A stretch of 64,000 nt of DNA from an uncultured Oscillospiraceae bacterium (GCA_934675115.1 CAKUPH010000001.1:13437-77436); one strand, 5' to 3'. Shown: positions 8,872-16,910, counted from the stretch's first letter. Numbers and translations: made by a program. The notes: generated by a model not told the origin, from the sequence alone.

Positions 8872-9679
8872 GCTCCGCCGGTGCGGCGCGGCGCTCCTGC
8901 TGCTGGCGGCGCTGCTGTGCCTGCCCGCGCGGGCGTACAGTCCGGCGGAGCCGGTGGGCAAGCCGGGAATGCTGCTCACCGCCATGAGCGGGAACGGCTC
9001 CCTCAGCGGGGAATCCATCCTTGGCAGCGCCGCGGCGGACGCCGTCCGGCTGGCCGCCGGTTCCGACTTTGCCCTGCTGTGCGGCGGGCAGTTTGCCGCC
9101 AATCTGGAGCCGAAAACCGTGACCTACGCGGACATCTGCCGCCTGTTTGCCGACGGGGATACCGGTCTGACCGTCGTGCGGGTCACGCCAAAAGCCCTGC
9201 GGCAGCTGCTGGAGCACGGCTTGTCCCGCATCACGCTGGACGAGACGGAGAGCATCGACCGCGCGGTCTCCGCCTTCGGCGGCTTCCCTCAGATCTCCGG
9301 CTTTACCCTGACCTATGATGCCTCCGCCCACCCGGGCGAACGGGTGATGCGCATCTGTCTGGATGGCAGAAAGCTGGATCTTGAGGACGATGTGACCTCC
9401 TACACCCTCGCCCTGCCCGCGGCGGTGGCGGAGGGGGCCTACGGCTATCCCGCCCGGTCCGGTACGGGACTCACCGTCACGCTGGCGGAGGCCATGGCGG
9501 ATTATGTGGCCTCCGGCGTTCCGGACACCTATACCGGGCATGACCGGATCACGGAGGTCGGCTGCACGGAGTACGACATCATCAACCGCGTCCCCGCGGA
9601 ATGCGCCGTGGCGGCGCTGTGCATCTGGGCGGCCACCCGGCTGTGGAAATTCAAGCACGACGGAACGCACACCCGCTGA
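8846..9679 (+). CDS. Secreted, membrane-anchored orphan 5'-nucleotidase C-terminal-domain protein (copy 2)
   Basis: 277 aa from the ATG at 8846 (overlapping the DppF-type gene by 26 bases), which gives a proper signal peptide: KLRRC then a leucine/alanine core ending ARA near residue 31. A start at 8807 is possible but adds a non-signal leader. The central domain matches the C-terminal domain of 5'-nucleotidases (ADAVRLAAGSDFAL, then KALRQLLEHGLS) without any catalytic metallophosphatase domain. A hydrophobic stretch near the C-terminus (VAALCIWAATRLW) is followed by basic residues. It is a paralogue of 249-1109 in the same gene context. Confidence 0.75.
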   Translation: MRATSTGCKLRRCGAALLLLAALLCLPARAYSPAEPVGKPGMLLTAMSGNGSLSGESILGSAAADAVRLAAGSDFALLCGGQFAANLEPKTVTYADICRLFADGDTGLTVVRVTPKALRQLLEHGLSRITLDETESIDRAVSAFGGFPQISGFTLTYDASAHPGERVMRICLDGRKLDLEDDVTSYTLALPAAVAEGAYGYPARSGTGLTVTLAEAMADYVASGVPDTYTGHDRITEVGCTEYDIINRVPAECAVAALCIWAATRLWKFKHDGTHTR

Positions 9680-9714
9680 CCGTCTGACAAAACTCAAGAA
9701 AGGTCGTGAAAGAC

Positions 9715-11250
9715 ATGATCAAAACTGTGGATCTGTGTGTGATCGGCGCGGCGGGCGGCGGAATGTCCGCCGCCGTCAGCGCCGCGCAGCACGGCGTGAA
9801 AAACATCCTGCTACTGGAAAAAATGAAGGCCCCCGGCGGCTGCACCGTCATGAGCGCCGGCATGATGGGCATCAACACCCCCGTCCAGCGGCGCTTCGGC
9901 CAGAAATTTGACGTGGACGAGGAGTACCGGAAGCTCATGCGCCTGCTGAACTGGCGGTGCGACGCCAAGCTGGTGCGCAAATGGCTCAACGGCTCCGGCG
10001 AGAATTTCGAATGGCTGGAGGATCTGGGGCTGGAGTACAGCTTCTGCTGCACCGAGAGCGCCGACCTGTCCAAGGTCAAGCCCACCCACAACCGCACCGG
10101 CCATTGGGACGGGCAGAAGTGGGTCATGGAGATGCAGGGGCCGAAGCTGGTCAAGTGCCTGCGGGAGGCCTGCGCCAGATACGGCGTAGAGATCATGACC
10201 GGCACCCGGGCGCGGCACCTGCTGACGGAGGACGGCCGGGTCACCGGCGTGGAGGCGGAGGGCCCTGACGGCCCCGTGACCGTTCACGCGAAGGCCGTCA
10301 TCCTCGCCACCGGCTCCATCTCCAGCAATAAGGACCTGATCCGCCGCTTCTACTGCACCGATGAGTACCGGGATGTCCACATCATGGCGGAGCTTCCCCA
10401 CAACACCGGCGACGGCCTGATCATGGCGGAGGAGATCGGCGCGGCGGCGGGCCGGATCGGCACGCTGTTCATCGGCCCCCACAACCACTATCCCCGGGCC
10501 AGCGAGCTGGTGGGCATGCTCATGCGCCGCCCCCAGCCCATCAAGGTCAACCAGAACGGCGAGCGCTTCACCAACGAGGCCATTCCCTTCGAGGAGGAGT
10601 TCGGCTGGATGATGTCGCTGAGCGTGGACTGCCAGCCCGGGAAAAAGAGCTACACCCTCATGGATCAGAACTACATCGACGCCGTCCGCGCCCACACGGA
10701 TTTTCTCCCCGCCCGGTACGACACCGGCTGCCAGATGGAGGCTCCCCCCAGCTTCGGCGGCCCCATCTGCCCGGTGGAAAAGGGGCAGAATCCCGCCACA
10801 TGGCGGGAGCGCATCATGGAGCATCTGGAATACGAGCAGTCCCGGGGCAACGCGAAGATCTGCCAGACGCTGGACGAGGCCGCCGAGTTCATCGGCTGCG
10901 ACCCCGCAGTCCTCAAGGACACCGTGGCCCGCTACAACACGTACTGCGCCCGCAGATATGACGAGGAATTCCTGAAGGGTGAGCAGTATCTGGAGCCCGT
11001 GACCCAGCCGCCCTACTACGTCATTCTTGGCCGCTCCGGCATCGACACCTGCCTCGGCGGCCTGAAAATCGACAACCACCAGCGCGTCATGGATCTGGAG
11101 GGGCACGCCATCCCCGGCCTGTACGCCGCGGGCGTCATGTGCTCCGGCTGGTTCAATGATTCCTACTGCTACTTCGGCTCGGAGATGAGCTTTACCATCT
11201 ACTCCGGCCGCACCTCCGGCGCGGAAGCCGCCGCCTATCTGCAAAGCTGA
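9715..11250 (+). CDS. FAD-dependent reductase of the fumarate reductase / 3-ketosteroid dehydrogenase family
   Basis: 511 aa from the ATG at 9715; AAGAAAGG sits 11 bases upstream, whereas the in-frame GTG at 9706 is too close to it. The N-terminal FAD-binding motif is VIGAAGGGMSAA with the acidic strand end LLLEK. The substrate domain contains NGERFTNEA, the family segment carrying the catalytic arginine. The C-terminal FAD cap reads LGGLKID and IPGLYAAGV. There is no Tat or Sec signal and no FMN-binding or heme domain, so it is cytosolic and needs an external electron donor. Family members reduce activated C=C bonds (fumarate, urocanate, cinnamates, steroids). It is the last gene of the operon; the imported compound is a likely substrate. 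Confidence 0.85.
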   Translation: MIKTVDLCVIGAAGGGMSAAVSAAQHGVKNILLLEKMKAPGGCTVMSAGMMGINTPVQRRFGQKFDVDEEYRKLMRLLNWRCDAKLVRKWLNGSGENFEWLEDLGLEYSFCCTESADLSKVKPTHNRTGHWDGQKWVMEMQGPKLVKCLREACARYGVEIMTGTRARHLLTEDGRVTGVEAEGPDGPVTVHAKAVILATGSISSNKDLIRRFYCTDEYRDVHIMAELPHNTGDGLIMAEEIGAAAGRIGTLFIGPHNHYPRASELVGMLMRRPQPIKVNQNGERFTNEAIPFEEEFGWMMSLSVDCQPGKKSYTLMDQNYIDAVRAHTDFLPARYDTGCQMEAPPSFGGPICPVEKGQNPATWRERIMEHLEYEQSRGNAKICQTLDEAAEFIGCDPAVLKDTVARYNTYCARRYDEEFLKGEQYLEPVTQPPYYVILGRSGIDTCLGGLKIDNHQRVMDLEGHAIPGLYAAGVMCSGWFNDSYCYFGSEMSFTIYSGRTSGAEAAAYLQS

Positions 11251-11255
11251 CAAAA

Positions 11256-11299
11256 ACCTCCCCTGCCGTGCCCAAAATCACACGGCGGGGGAGGTTTTC
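11256..11299 (+). terminator. Terminator of the Dpp/flavoprotein operon
   Basis: AACCTCCCCTGCCGTG and CACGGCGGGGGAGGTT form a long stem around a 10-base loop, followed by a short T run. It starts 6 bases after the flavoprotein stop. Confidence 0.85.
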
Positions 11300-11394
11300 T
11301 GTTGATTCCGCATCGTCCGCACAAGGTCCGTCTGCTTCCCGGACGTAAAGCACCGGCGGCGCTGTACGGTACTCTGAGCATTCAGTCATGAAGC

Positions 11395-11552
11395 GAATTC
11401 CGTCCATTTCAAGGTTTTGCTCCGCAAAAACGCTTGTACGCCGCACCCGCGGCGGGCATGACCATGCCCGGCTCAGAACAGCCCGGTGATCACGCCATTC
11501 TCGTCCACGTCGATCTTCTCGGCGGCCGGGACCTTGGGCAACCCCGGCATGG
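11395..11552 (-). repeat. Partial duplicate of the formate-THF ligase 1 3' end and its downstream sequence
   Basis: 158 bp repeated at 11608-11766 with one single-base T insertion as the only difference I see. Bases 11473-11552 are an 80-bp copy of the end of fhs1 (the codons for [20 protein letters not shown] through the stop). The rest is the sequence that follows the fhs1 stop, including the hairpin GTTTTTGC-TCC-GCAAAAAC (GTTTT in this copy). It is cut at an ATG codon and cannot encode a functional protein. Confidence 0.85.
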
Positions 11553-11607
11553 CCCCAATGGGCTTACGCCCATCGGGGACCCCGATTTGATCCAAATGGC
11601 CGGAAGT
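11553..11607. repeat. Small palindromic element (copy 1) between the duplicated fhs1 ends
   Basis: 55 bp beginning with a hairpin whose arms are CCCCAATGGGC and GCCCATCGGGG, then GGGGACCCCGATTT and ending before GGAAGTGAATTCCG. The order and several motifs match the element at 19201-19261 (GCCCC hairpin, GGGGACCC, CGATTT, GGCGGAAGTGAATTCCG), which also adjoins a truncated gene 3' end. Confidence 0.55.
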
Positions 11608-11686
11608 GAATTCCGTCCATTTCAAGGTTTTTGCTCCGCAAAAACGCTTGTACGCCGCACCCGCGGCGGGCATGACCATGCCCGGC

Positions 11687-13351
11687 TCAGAACAGCCCGG
11701 TGATCACGCCATTCTCGTCCACGTCGATCTTCTCGGCGGCCGGGACCTTGGGCAACCCCGGCATGGTCATGATGTCGCCGGTCTGCACCACCACGAAGCC
11801 CGCGCCGGCGGAAACCTTCACCTTGCTCACGGTGATGGTGAAGCCCTCGGGGCGGCCCAGCTTTGTCTGGTCGTCGGACAGGGAGTACTGGGTCTTTGCC
11901 ATGCACACCGGCAGGCCGCCGAAGCCCATGTCCTCCAGCCGCTTGAGCTCCTTGGAGGCCGCGGCGGTGTAGTTCACTCCCGCGCCGCCGTAAATGCGGC
12001 GGACGATGGTCTCGATCTTGGCCTTCAGCGGCTGCTCCAGCTCGTAGGCGAAGGCAAAATGCTTCTCCTGACCGCACAGCCGCAGAACCTCCTCGGCAAG
12101 CTTCACGCCGCCTTCGCCGCCCTTGGCCCACACCTCGCTCATGGCCACGTTCACGCCCAGCTCCCGGCACCTGGAGCGGATGAGCTCCAGCTCCGCGTCG
12201 GTGTCGTTGACGAAGCGGTTGATGGCCACCACGCAGGGCAGACCGTATACCTGCGTGATGTTCTCCACGTGCTTGAGCAGGTTGGGAAGGCCCCGCTCCA
12301 GCGCTTCCAGATTTTCCGCGCCCAGATCCGCCTTGGCCACGCCGCCGTTGTACTTCAGGGCCTTGACGGTAGCCACAATCACCACGGCGTCGGGGGTCAT
12401 ACCTGCGGCCCGGCACTTGACATCGAGGAACTTTTCCGCACCCAGATCCGCGCCGAAGCCCGCCTCGGTGACCACGTAGTCCGCCAGCTTGAGGGCGGTG
12501 TCGGTGGCGGAGACGGAGTTGCAGCCGTGGGCAATATTGGCGAAGGGGCCGCCATGGACAAAGGCCGGGGTGTTTTCCAGCGTCTGCACCAGATTGGGCT
12601 TGATGGCGTCCTTCAGGAGGGCGGCCATGGCGCCCTGCGCCTTCAGATCGGCGGCGGTGACAGGCTTGTCGTCGTAGGTGTAGCCCACAATGATGCGGGC
12701 CAGCCGCTCCTTCAGGTCCTTCAGGCCGGTGGCGAGGCACAGCACCGCCATGATCTCGCTGGCCACGGTGATGTCGAACCCGTCCTCCCGGGGCACGCCC
12801 TGCATCCGGCCGCCCAGACCGTCCACGATGTACCGGAGCTGGCGGTCGTTCATGTCCACGCAGCGCCGCCACGTGATCTTCTTCACGTCGATGCCGAGGG
12901 CGTTGCCCTGCTGAATGTGGTTGTCCAGCATGGCGGCCAGCAGGTTGTTGGCCGCGCCGATGGCGTGAAAATCGCCGGTAAAGTGCAGGTTGATGTCCTC
13001 CATGGGCACCACCTGCGCATAGCCGCCGCCGGCGGCGCCGCCCTTGACGCCGAACACCGGGCCGAGGGACGGCTCACGCAGGCAGAGGAGCACGTTCTTG
13101 TCCAGACGGCGCAGGGCGTCGGCCAGGCCGATGCTGGTGGTGGTCTTGCCCTCCCCCGCAGGAGTGGGGTTGATGGCGGTGACGAGGATCAGCTTGCCCT
13201 TCCGGGGTGCTTCCCGCAGCGGGGTGATGTCGATCTTGGCCTTATAGCGGCCATAGTATTCCAGCAGGCTCTCGTCAATGCCCGCCTGCGCGGCCACCTG
13301 ACCAATGGGGAGCATATTCGCGCTCTGAGCGATCTCGATGTCAGTTTTCAT
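11687..13351 (-). CDS. fhs: Formate-tetrahydrofolate ligase 1
   Basis: 554 aa, full family length. Start at 13351 chosen from GAAGGAG upstream; the longer frame to 13480 runs through the riboswitch. The P-loop [18 protein letters not shown] lies near residue 65, and the family segments [22 protein letters not shown] and FTGDFHAI follow. It activates formate with ATP to 10-formyl-THF, or runs in reverse to make ATP from one-carbon oxidation. A second copy lies at 56128-57804. This copy is controlled by a ZTP riboswitch; the other is not. No other one-carbon gene adjoins it. Confidence 0.97.
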   Translation of the reverse strand: MKTDIEIAQSANMLPIGQVAAQAGIDESLLEYYGRYKAKIDITPLREAPRKGKLILVTAINPTPAGEGKTTTSIGLADALRRLDKNVLLCLREPSLGPVFGVKGGAAGGGYAQVVPMEDINLHFTGDFHAIGAANNLLAAMLDNHIQQGNALGIDVKKITWRRCVDMNDRQLRYIVDGLGGRMQGVPREDGFDITVASEIMAVLCLATGLKDLKERLARIIVGYTYDDKPVTAADLKAQGAMAALLKDAIKPNLVQTLENTPAFVHGGPFANIAHGCNSVSATDTALKLADYVVTEAGFGADLGAEKFLDVKCRAAGMTPDAVVIVATVKALKYNGGVAKADLGAENLEALERGLPNLLKHVENITQVYGLPCVVAINRFVNDTDAELELIRSRCRELGVNVAMSEVWAKGGEGGVKLAEEVLRLCGQEKHFAFAYELEQPLKAKIETIVRRIYGGAGVNYTAAASKELKRLEDMGFGGLPVCMAKTQYSLSDDQTKLGRPEGFTITVSKVKVSAGAGFVVVQTGDIMTMPGLPKVPAAEKIDVDENGVITGLF

Positions 13352-13375
13352 GACTTTTTCTCCTTCCTGCGCCGC

Positions 13376-13409
13376 AAATAAAAAAGGGCGCACCAAACAT
13401 AGTGCGCCC
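13376..13409 (-). terminator. Intrinsic terminator within the ZTP riboswitch expression platform
   Basis: On the minus strand GGGCGCAC pairs with GTGCGCCC (13386-13393 with 13402-13409), followed by a long U run. The 5' arm overlaps the conserved CUGGGC of the aptamer, so ligand binding and termination are mutually exclusive. Confidence 0.9.
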
Positions 13410-13486
13410 AGACGGTCGGCAAAAGCGGTGTCCAAGGACGCCGGCTGTACTCCACGTGGTTCACCACTTCCGTCAGTCATACAGCA
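13386..13486 (-). ncRNA. ZTP (pfl) riboswitch upstream of fhs1
   Basis: Minus-strand order matches the pfl motif: GACTGACGG (13470-13478), the GTGG-TGAA-CCAC hairpin, GTGGAGTACAGCCGG, a variable linker, then CCGTCTGGGC. ACGG of the 5' part can pair with CCGT of the 3' part. Terminator hairpin and U tract follow directly. The class senses ZTP/ZMP, signals of 10-formyl-THF shortage, and is known to control formate-THF ligase genes, so fhs1 should be switched on when formyl-THF runs low. Confidence 0.9.
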
Positions 13487-13870
13487 GTTTGACTATACCA
13501 CACTCCCCCGCCCGCCGTCAAGTCTGCTTTTTCTATACAGCGCGTATAACGGCTCTTGACGCAGAATTTTTTCGCCGAAAAAAGCGCGAAATTGCAGTGG
13601 CTGCGTCGGTCGCCCTCCTTCAAAAATCAGGTGACATAATTTTATTCATAATTTGTGATACGCAGAGTTATCCACATTTTCCACAGAGTTTTCCACACGC
13701 CGTGTACCGCTTAATTTCAACAGGTTTTCCGACAGCTTCCACATTCTTGCAATTCCGCAAACAGTAGCTCTTCACCTTGTAAAACCGCTATTTCGTTTGA
13801 CATAATATCCGATTTTCAGGCTGTTTTGACACGGCCTCTTTCCCACTCTCCGGCGGGGTTCGCAAAACTC
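13487..13870. other. Long non-coding spacer with DnaA-box-like sequences
   Basis: No credible gene. An AT-rich stretch contains a perfect TTATCCACA (13668-13676), followed within 25 bp by TTTTCCACAG and TTTTCCACAC. These resemble DnaA boxes, but there is no dnaA, dnaN or other origin gene nearby. Confidence 0.4.
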
Positions 13871-13899
13871 TTGGCAGGGCGGTTTTTTCGTGCTATACT
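13871..13899 (+). promoter_or_regulatory. Sigma-70-type promoter of the 106-aa hypothetical gene
   Basis: TTGGCA at 13871-13876 and TATACT at 13894-13899 with a 17-bp spacer, 39 bp upstream of the ATG. Confidence 0.65.
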
Positions 13900-13937
13900 A
13901 TCCATTAATTCAGAAGCTTTACGGAGGTATTTTCGAT

Positions 13938-14258
13938 ATGACTCAGGAAATCCAGCTGAAAAACGGGCAGGTTCTTGTGTCCGTCACCGGCTACGCCGGC
14001 GAGGACGATTTCTACCTGATGTACGGCATCATGCAGGAGCTGCTCTCCCCCGAGCACGCCACCTACGGCGTGGACAGCATGTGCGTGGACGGCTCCTTCC
14101 GGAAGGACGGCCTGCTGGTCCGCATGAGCAGCGAGTGCGTCACCGACTGCTGCTGCTTCCACTACGACCCCACCGCCATGTCCCCGGAGGACGCGGCGAA
14201 GGTCCGGGGCTGGATCGAGCAGATCGCGGCGGAGCTTCACGCGAGAAGCCCGCGGTAA
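13938..14258 (+). CDS. Hypothetical protein, 106 aa
   Basis: Start at 13938 fixed by ACGGAGG eight bases upstream and by the promoter at 13871-13899. No signal peptide or membrane segment. It is acidic, with a short cysteine-rich patch (ECVTDCCCFHYDP) around residues 69-81 and a helical C-terminus. I do not recognise the family. It is monocistronic, with its own promoter and terminator. The cysteines could bind metal or be redox active, but that is speculation. Confidence 0.7.
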   Translation: MTQEIQLKNGQVLVSVTGYAGEDDFYLMYGIMQELLSPEHATYGVDSMCVDGSFRKDGLLVRMSSECVTDCCCFHYDPTAMSPEDAAKVRGWIEQIAAELHARSPR

Positions 14259-14265
14259 CGGCCAG

Positions 14266-14296
14266 AAAGCGGCGGAATATTTCCGCCGCTTTTTTA
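14266..14296 (+). terminator. Terminator of the 106-aa gene
   Basis: AAGCGGCGGAA pairs with TTCCGCCGCTT across a very short loop, followed by T-rich sequence. Confidence 0.85.
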
Positions 14297-14377
14297 TTTT
14301 TCCGGGAACCTTTTTCCCTTTTGACGCGTGTTATCAGTGAGGGCCTCAAATCACAAGCGAAAGAAGGTGTGCCATTG

Positions 14378-14878
14378 GATCATGAGACATTCAGCGCCGC
14401 CGTGGAGCGCTACGGCGACATGGTGACGCGGCTGCTGCTCCTCCGCTGCCGCCAGCCGGAGGACGCCCGGGACTGCTTTCAGTCGGTATTTCTCAAACTG
14501 CTGACCTGCCGGACGGAGTTTTCCGGCGAGGCGCACATCAAGGCGTGGCTCATCCGGGCTGCCGTCCATGAAGCGGCCAGCGTCAACCGGCAGTTCTGGC
14601 GGCGGAACGTAGTGCTGCTGGGCGATACGCCCTGCCCAGACGGCGCGGCGCCGGACGGCAGCGCGGGCCGGGAGCTTCTGGACGAGCTGCGGGCACTGCC
14701 GGAAGCCCAGCGGGACGTGCTGTACCTTCACTACTACGAGGGCTACTCGGTGGACGAGTTGGCCCGTATCCTGAACGTCCGGCCCGGGACGGTAAAATCC
14801 CGGCTGAGCCGGGGGCGGCAGGCACTGAAAACACGATTGGAAACGGAGGGAACTGCCCATGAAATGGGACGCATTTGA
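14378..14878 (+). CDS. ECF-type RNA polymerase sigma factor
   Basis: 166 aa from a TTG codon at 14378, with AGAAGG seven bases upstream; the open frame extends further up, but nothing there resembles the family. Region 2 is seen around residues 10-60 (DMVTRLLLLRCRQPEDARDC and FLKLLTCR). Region 4 is PEAQRDVLYLHYYEGYSVDELARILNV plus the recognition helix RPGTVKSRLSRGRQ. It overlaps the next gene, a membrane protein with the layout of an anti-sigma factor, by 20 bases. Confidence 0.88.
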   Translation, partial: DHETFSAAVERYGDMVTRLLLLRCRQPEDARDCFQSVFLKLLTCRTEFSGEAHIKAWLIRAAVHEAASVNRQFWRRNVVLLGDTPCPDGAAPDGSAGRELLDELRALPEAQRDVLYLHYYEGYSVDELARILNVRPGTVKSRLSRGRQALKTRLETEGTAHEMGRI

Positions 14879-15662
14879 CGACATAAAAACCCCGGAAAGT
14901 TGGACCGCCGCGGCCAAGGCCGCAGATCAAGACACGACCCGCAGAAGACCGGTGCGGCCGGTCAGAGCGGCGCTCATCGCCGCCTGCGTCTGCCTTGTGC
15001 TGGCGGGAACGGCGGTGGCCGCCGGAAAGCTCTGGGGCATTCCGGTGACGCTCTTCACCCCCAGCGAATGGGAAAACACCGTCATCGTTGACACTGCGGA
15101 GCTGCGTCACCTGACGGCTTCGGAATATTCTGACCCGATCCGCGAGGCCATCGCGGGCCTTGGCGCAGACAGCTTCCACACGGAGGACATTCCGCAGCCC
15201 GACTGGGCCGCGTGCGAGGAATTTCTGGGCGTCGCCCTGCTGAAGCACCCATGGCTGGACGCGGACGGCAGCCAGACCGGCGACCACACCATCACCCGCG
15301 AGCCGCAGGTCACGCTCCCCTACGCCGTCGGTATCTGGAGCGATAACGGCAGCTTGCAGTCTGCCTACGCCCAGGCGATCCTCAGGGCGGACGGCGTTGA
15401 ACTGGTGCTCACCGCCACCGTTTACGGCGAAACAGACACGGAGCAGCCCATTTGGTGGGACTCCCGGGAGGGCAGCATTGAGACATACGACATGGCCTGC
15501 GGGCTTGCGGCCAGCATCCTGACCTCGGACAGTGAAGGGCTGACTACCGTCTATTTCGCCACGGACACCGTGCAGTACCGGCTTGCCGCCACCTGTGGAG
15601 CCGAACATGCAGAGCTGATCCACGGATTTCTGGACGGCTTTTCCCCGGATCTTGCCGGATGA
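14859..15662 (+). CDS. Putative membrane-bound anti-sigma factor
   Basis: 267 aa. A short cytosolic N-terminus (about residues 1-33, with MKWDAFDDIKTPESW) would contact the sigma factor. One membrane segment follows (about 34-56, AALIAACVCLVLAGTAVAAG) and a long extracytoplasmic domain of about 210 residues that I do not recognise. The start is preceded by GGAGGG. Gene order and the 20-base overlap with the ECF sigma gene are the main evidence for the role; no zinc-binding anti-sigma motif is present. The outer domain probably senses an envelope signal. Confidence 0.65.
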   Translation: MKWDAFDDIKTPESWTAAAKAADQDTTRRRPVRPVRAALIAACVCLVLAGTAVAAGKLWGIPVTLFTPSEWENTVIVDTAELRHLTASEYSDPIREAIAGLGADSFHTEDIPQPDWAACEEFLGVALLKHPWLDADGSQTGDHTITREPQVTLPYAVGIWSDNGSLQSAYAQAILRADGVELVLTATVYGETDTEQPIWWDSREGSIETYDMACGLAASILTSDSEGLTTVYFATDTVQYRLAATCGAEHAELIHGFLDGFSPDLAG

Positions 15663-15700
15663 GCCTTTTTACGGCTGATTTACGAAACATACGCACAAAA

Positions 15701-15734
15701 AAGGAGCGATGGGCATAGCCCATCGCTCCTTCTT
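15701..15734. terminator. Bidirectional terminator between the anti-sigma and BKACE genes
   Basis: AAGGAGCGATGGGC and GCCCATCGCTCCTT form a perfect stem, with T-rich sequence on both exits. It serves the convergent genes ending at 15662 (+) and 15792 (-). Confidence 0.9.
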
Positions 15735-15791
15735 TCATTTTCAGCACTTTCTTGAGAAAGTCTGCGAAGTTCTCTTTCCGGAGAAAGCAGA

Positions 15792-16805
15792 TTACTTCTT
15801 GCCGCCCATGGCGCCGGCATCCCAGTACGGGCCGCCGAACTCGTCCTTGACAGCCTTCTTCGCGGCCTCCAGATCCTCGACCTTCACGGCGTCCAGAGCG
15901 GCGCACACGGCCTCGTGATCCAGGGGCTTCAGGCCCAGCATCTCACGGGCCTCGGCGGGAGTGGCGACCTCGTTGCCGAAAGCCTTGATGGCGTTGGCAG
16001 CGCGCTGAACCAGCATCAGGTTGGTAGCCATGATCTTGGTGCCGTCGGGGTTACGGCCGTAGACAACGTTGTCCTCCATGCCCACGCGAACATGACCCTC
16101 GTTGGCCAGAGCGGCGAACATGACGGGCAGGTGGCCCTTGCCGATGCCGAAAGCGGACCAGGTGCACTCGGCGGGCAGCTTGCCCTGAGCCTGCAGGGAG
16201 TGCATCTCGTCCAGCAGGATCTGCAGGGAGCGGGGATCGGCGTCCATGCCGCCCACGACGCCCAGGCAGAACTGGAAGTGCAGAGGAGCCTTCACGAAGC
16301 CCTTCTTCCAGTAGATGCCGACAGCGCGGAGAGCCGCGAAGTCAAAGATCTCGAACTCGGGCTTGATGTCCTTCTCGAGGTACAGGCTGCCCAGAGTGGT
16401 CAGCATCGTGGGGGAGTTGTGGAACACGCCGCCGGGGATGCCCCAGTTGAAGGAGGAGGCGTCAAAGGTGCCCATCTCGATGCCGGGGACGTTCTTGTGG
16501 TGCAGCATACGCATGGCGTTGCCGTAGGGGGAGTCATCGGACACGCGGTTGTCGCCGGAGGAGGTGCAGTTGACGATGACGTCGCAGTCCTTGTGAGCAC
16601 GGATGGCCTTCACGGTCTCGTAGAACTTCACGGGATCCATGACGCCAGCGCCGTTCTCGTCACGCATATGCAGATGGACGACGGAAGCGCCGGCCTTCCA
16701 GCACTCATACGCGCACTCGGCGATCTGCTCGGGGGTCTCGGGGATATCATAGCCGGCGGGAGTGACAGCGCCGGTCAGAGCGGCAGTGATAATAGTCTTA
16801 GCCAT
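15792..16805 (-). CDS. Beta-keto acid cleavage enzyme (BKACE/Kce family)
   Basis: 337 aa from the ATG at 16805 (AAAGGA ten bases upstream; a TTG at 16814 is less likely). The Zn-binding signature VVHLHMRDENG lies at about residues 40-50. Family members use acetyl-CoA to cleave a beta-keto acid into acetoacetate plus a shortened acyl-CoA. Kce acts on 3-keto-5-aminohexanoate in lysine fermentation, but no other lysine fermentation gene is present here. The neighbouring gene resembles L-carnitine dehydrogenase, which supplies a beta-keto acid (3-dehydrocarnitine) to BKACE enzymes in aerobes. It is the last gene of the acyl-CoA island. Confidence 0.88.
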   Translation of the reverse strand: MAKTIITAALTGAVTPAGYDIPETPEQIAECAYECWKAGASVVHLHMRDENGAGVMDPVKFYETVKAIRAHKDCDVIVNCTSSGDNRVSDDSPYGNAMRMLHHKNVPGIEMGTFDASSFNWGIPGGVFHNSPTMLTTLGSLYLEKDIKPEFEIFDFAALRAVGIYWKKGFVKAPLHFQFCLGVVGGMDADPRSLQILLDEMHSLQAQGKLPAECTWSAFGIGKGHLPVMFAALANEGHVRVGMEDNVVYGRNPDGTKIMATNLMLVQRAANAIKAFGNEVATPAEAREMLGLKPLDHEAVCAALDAVKVEDLEAAKKAVKDEFGGPYWDAGAMGGKK

Positions 16806-16910
16806 AATTATCAAATCCTTTCACATATTTATCTGTTAAGCATTGTACCACGATTTGCGGACAATGCAACCAGATCGGTCAAATGTAACGGAATTTTTCA
16901 GAGAAAACGC

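Noticed and set aside
13660-13700. Chromosomal replication origin
   Set aside because: Three DnaA-like boxes alone are not enough, and none of the usual origin-flanking genes is present.
13402-13767. Open frame over the fhs1 leader and following spacer
   Set aside because: It crosses the ZTP riboswitch and terminator on the opposite strand and has no ribosome site or homology.
15792-16805. Naming the BKACE protein Kce of lysine fermentation
   Set aside because: None of the partner genes (aminomutases, 3,5-diaminohexanoate dehydrogenase, 3-aminobutyryl-CoA ammonia-lyase) is present.
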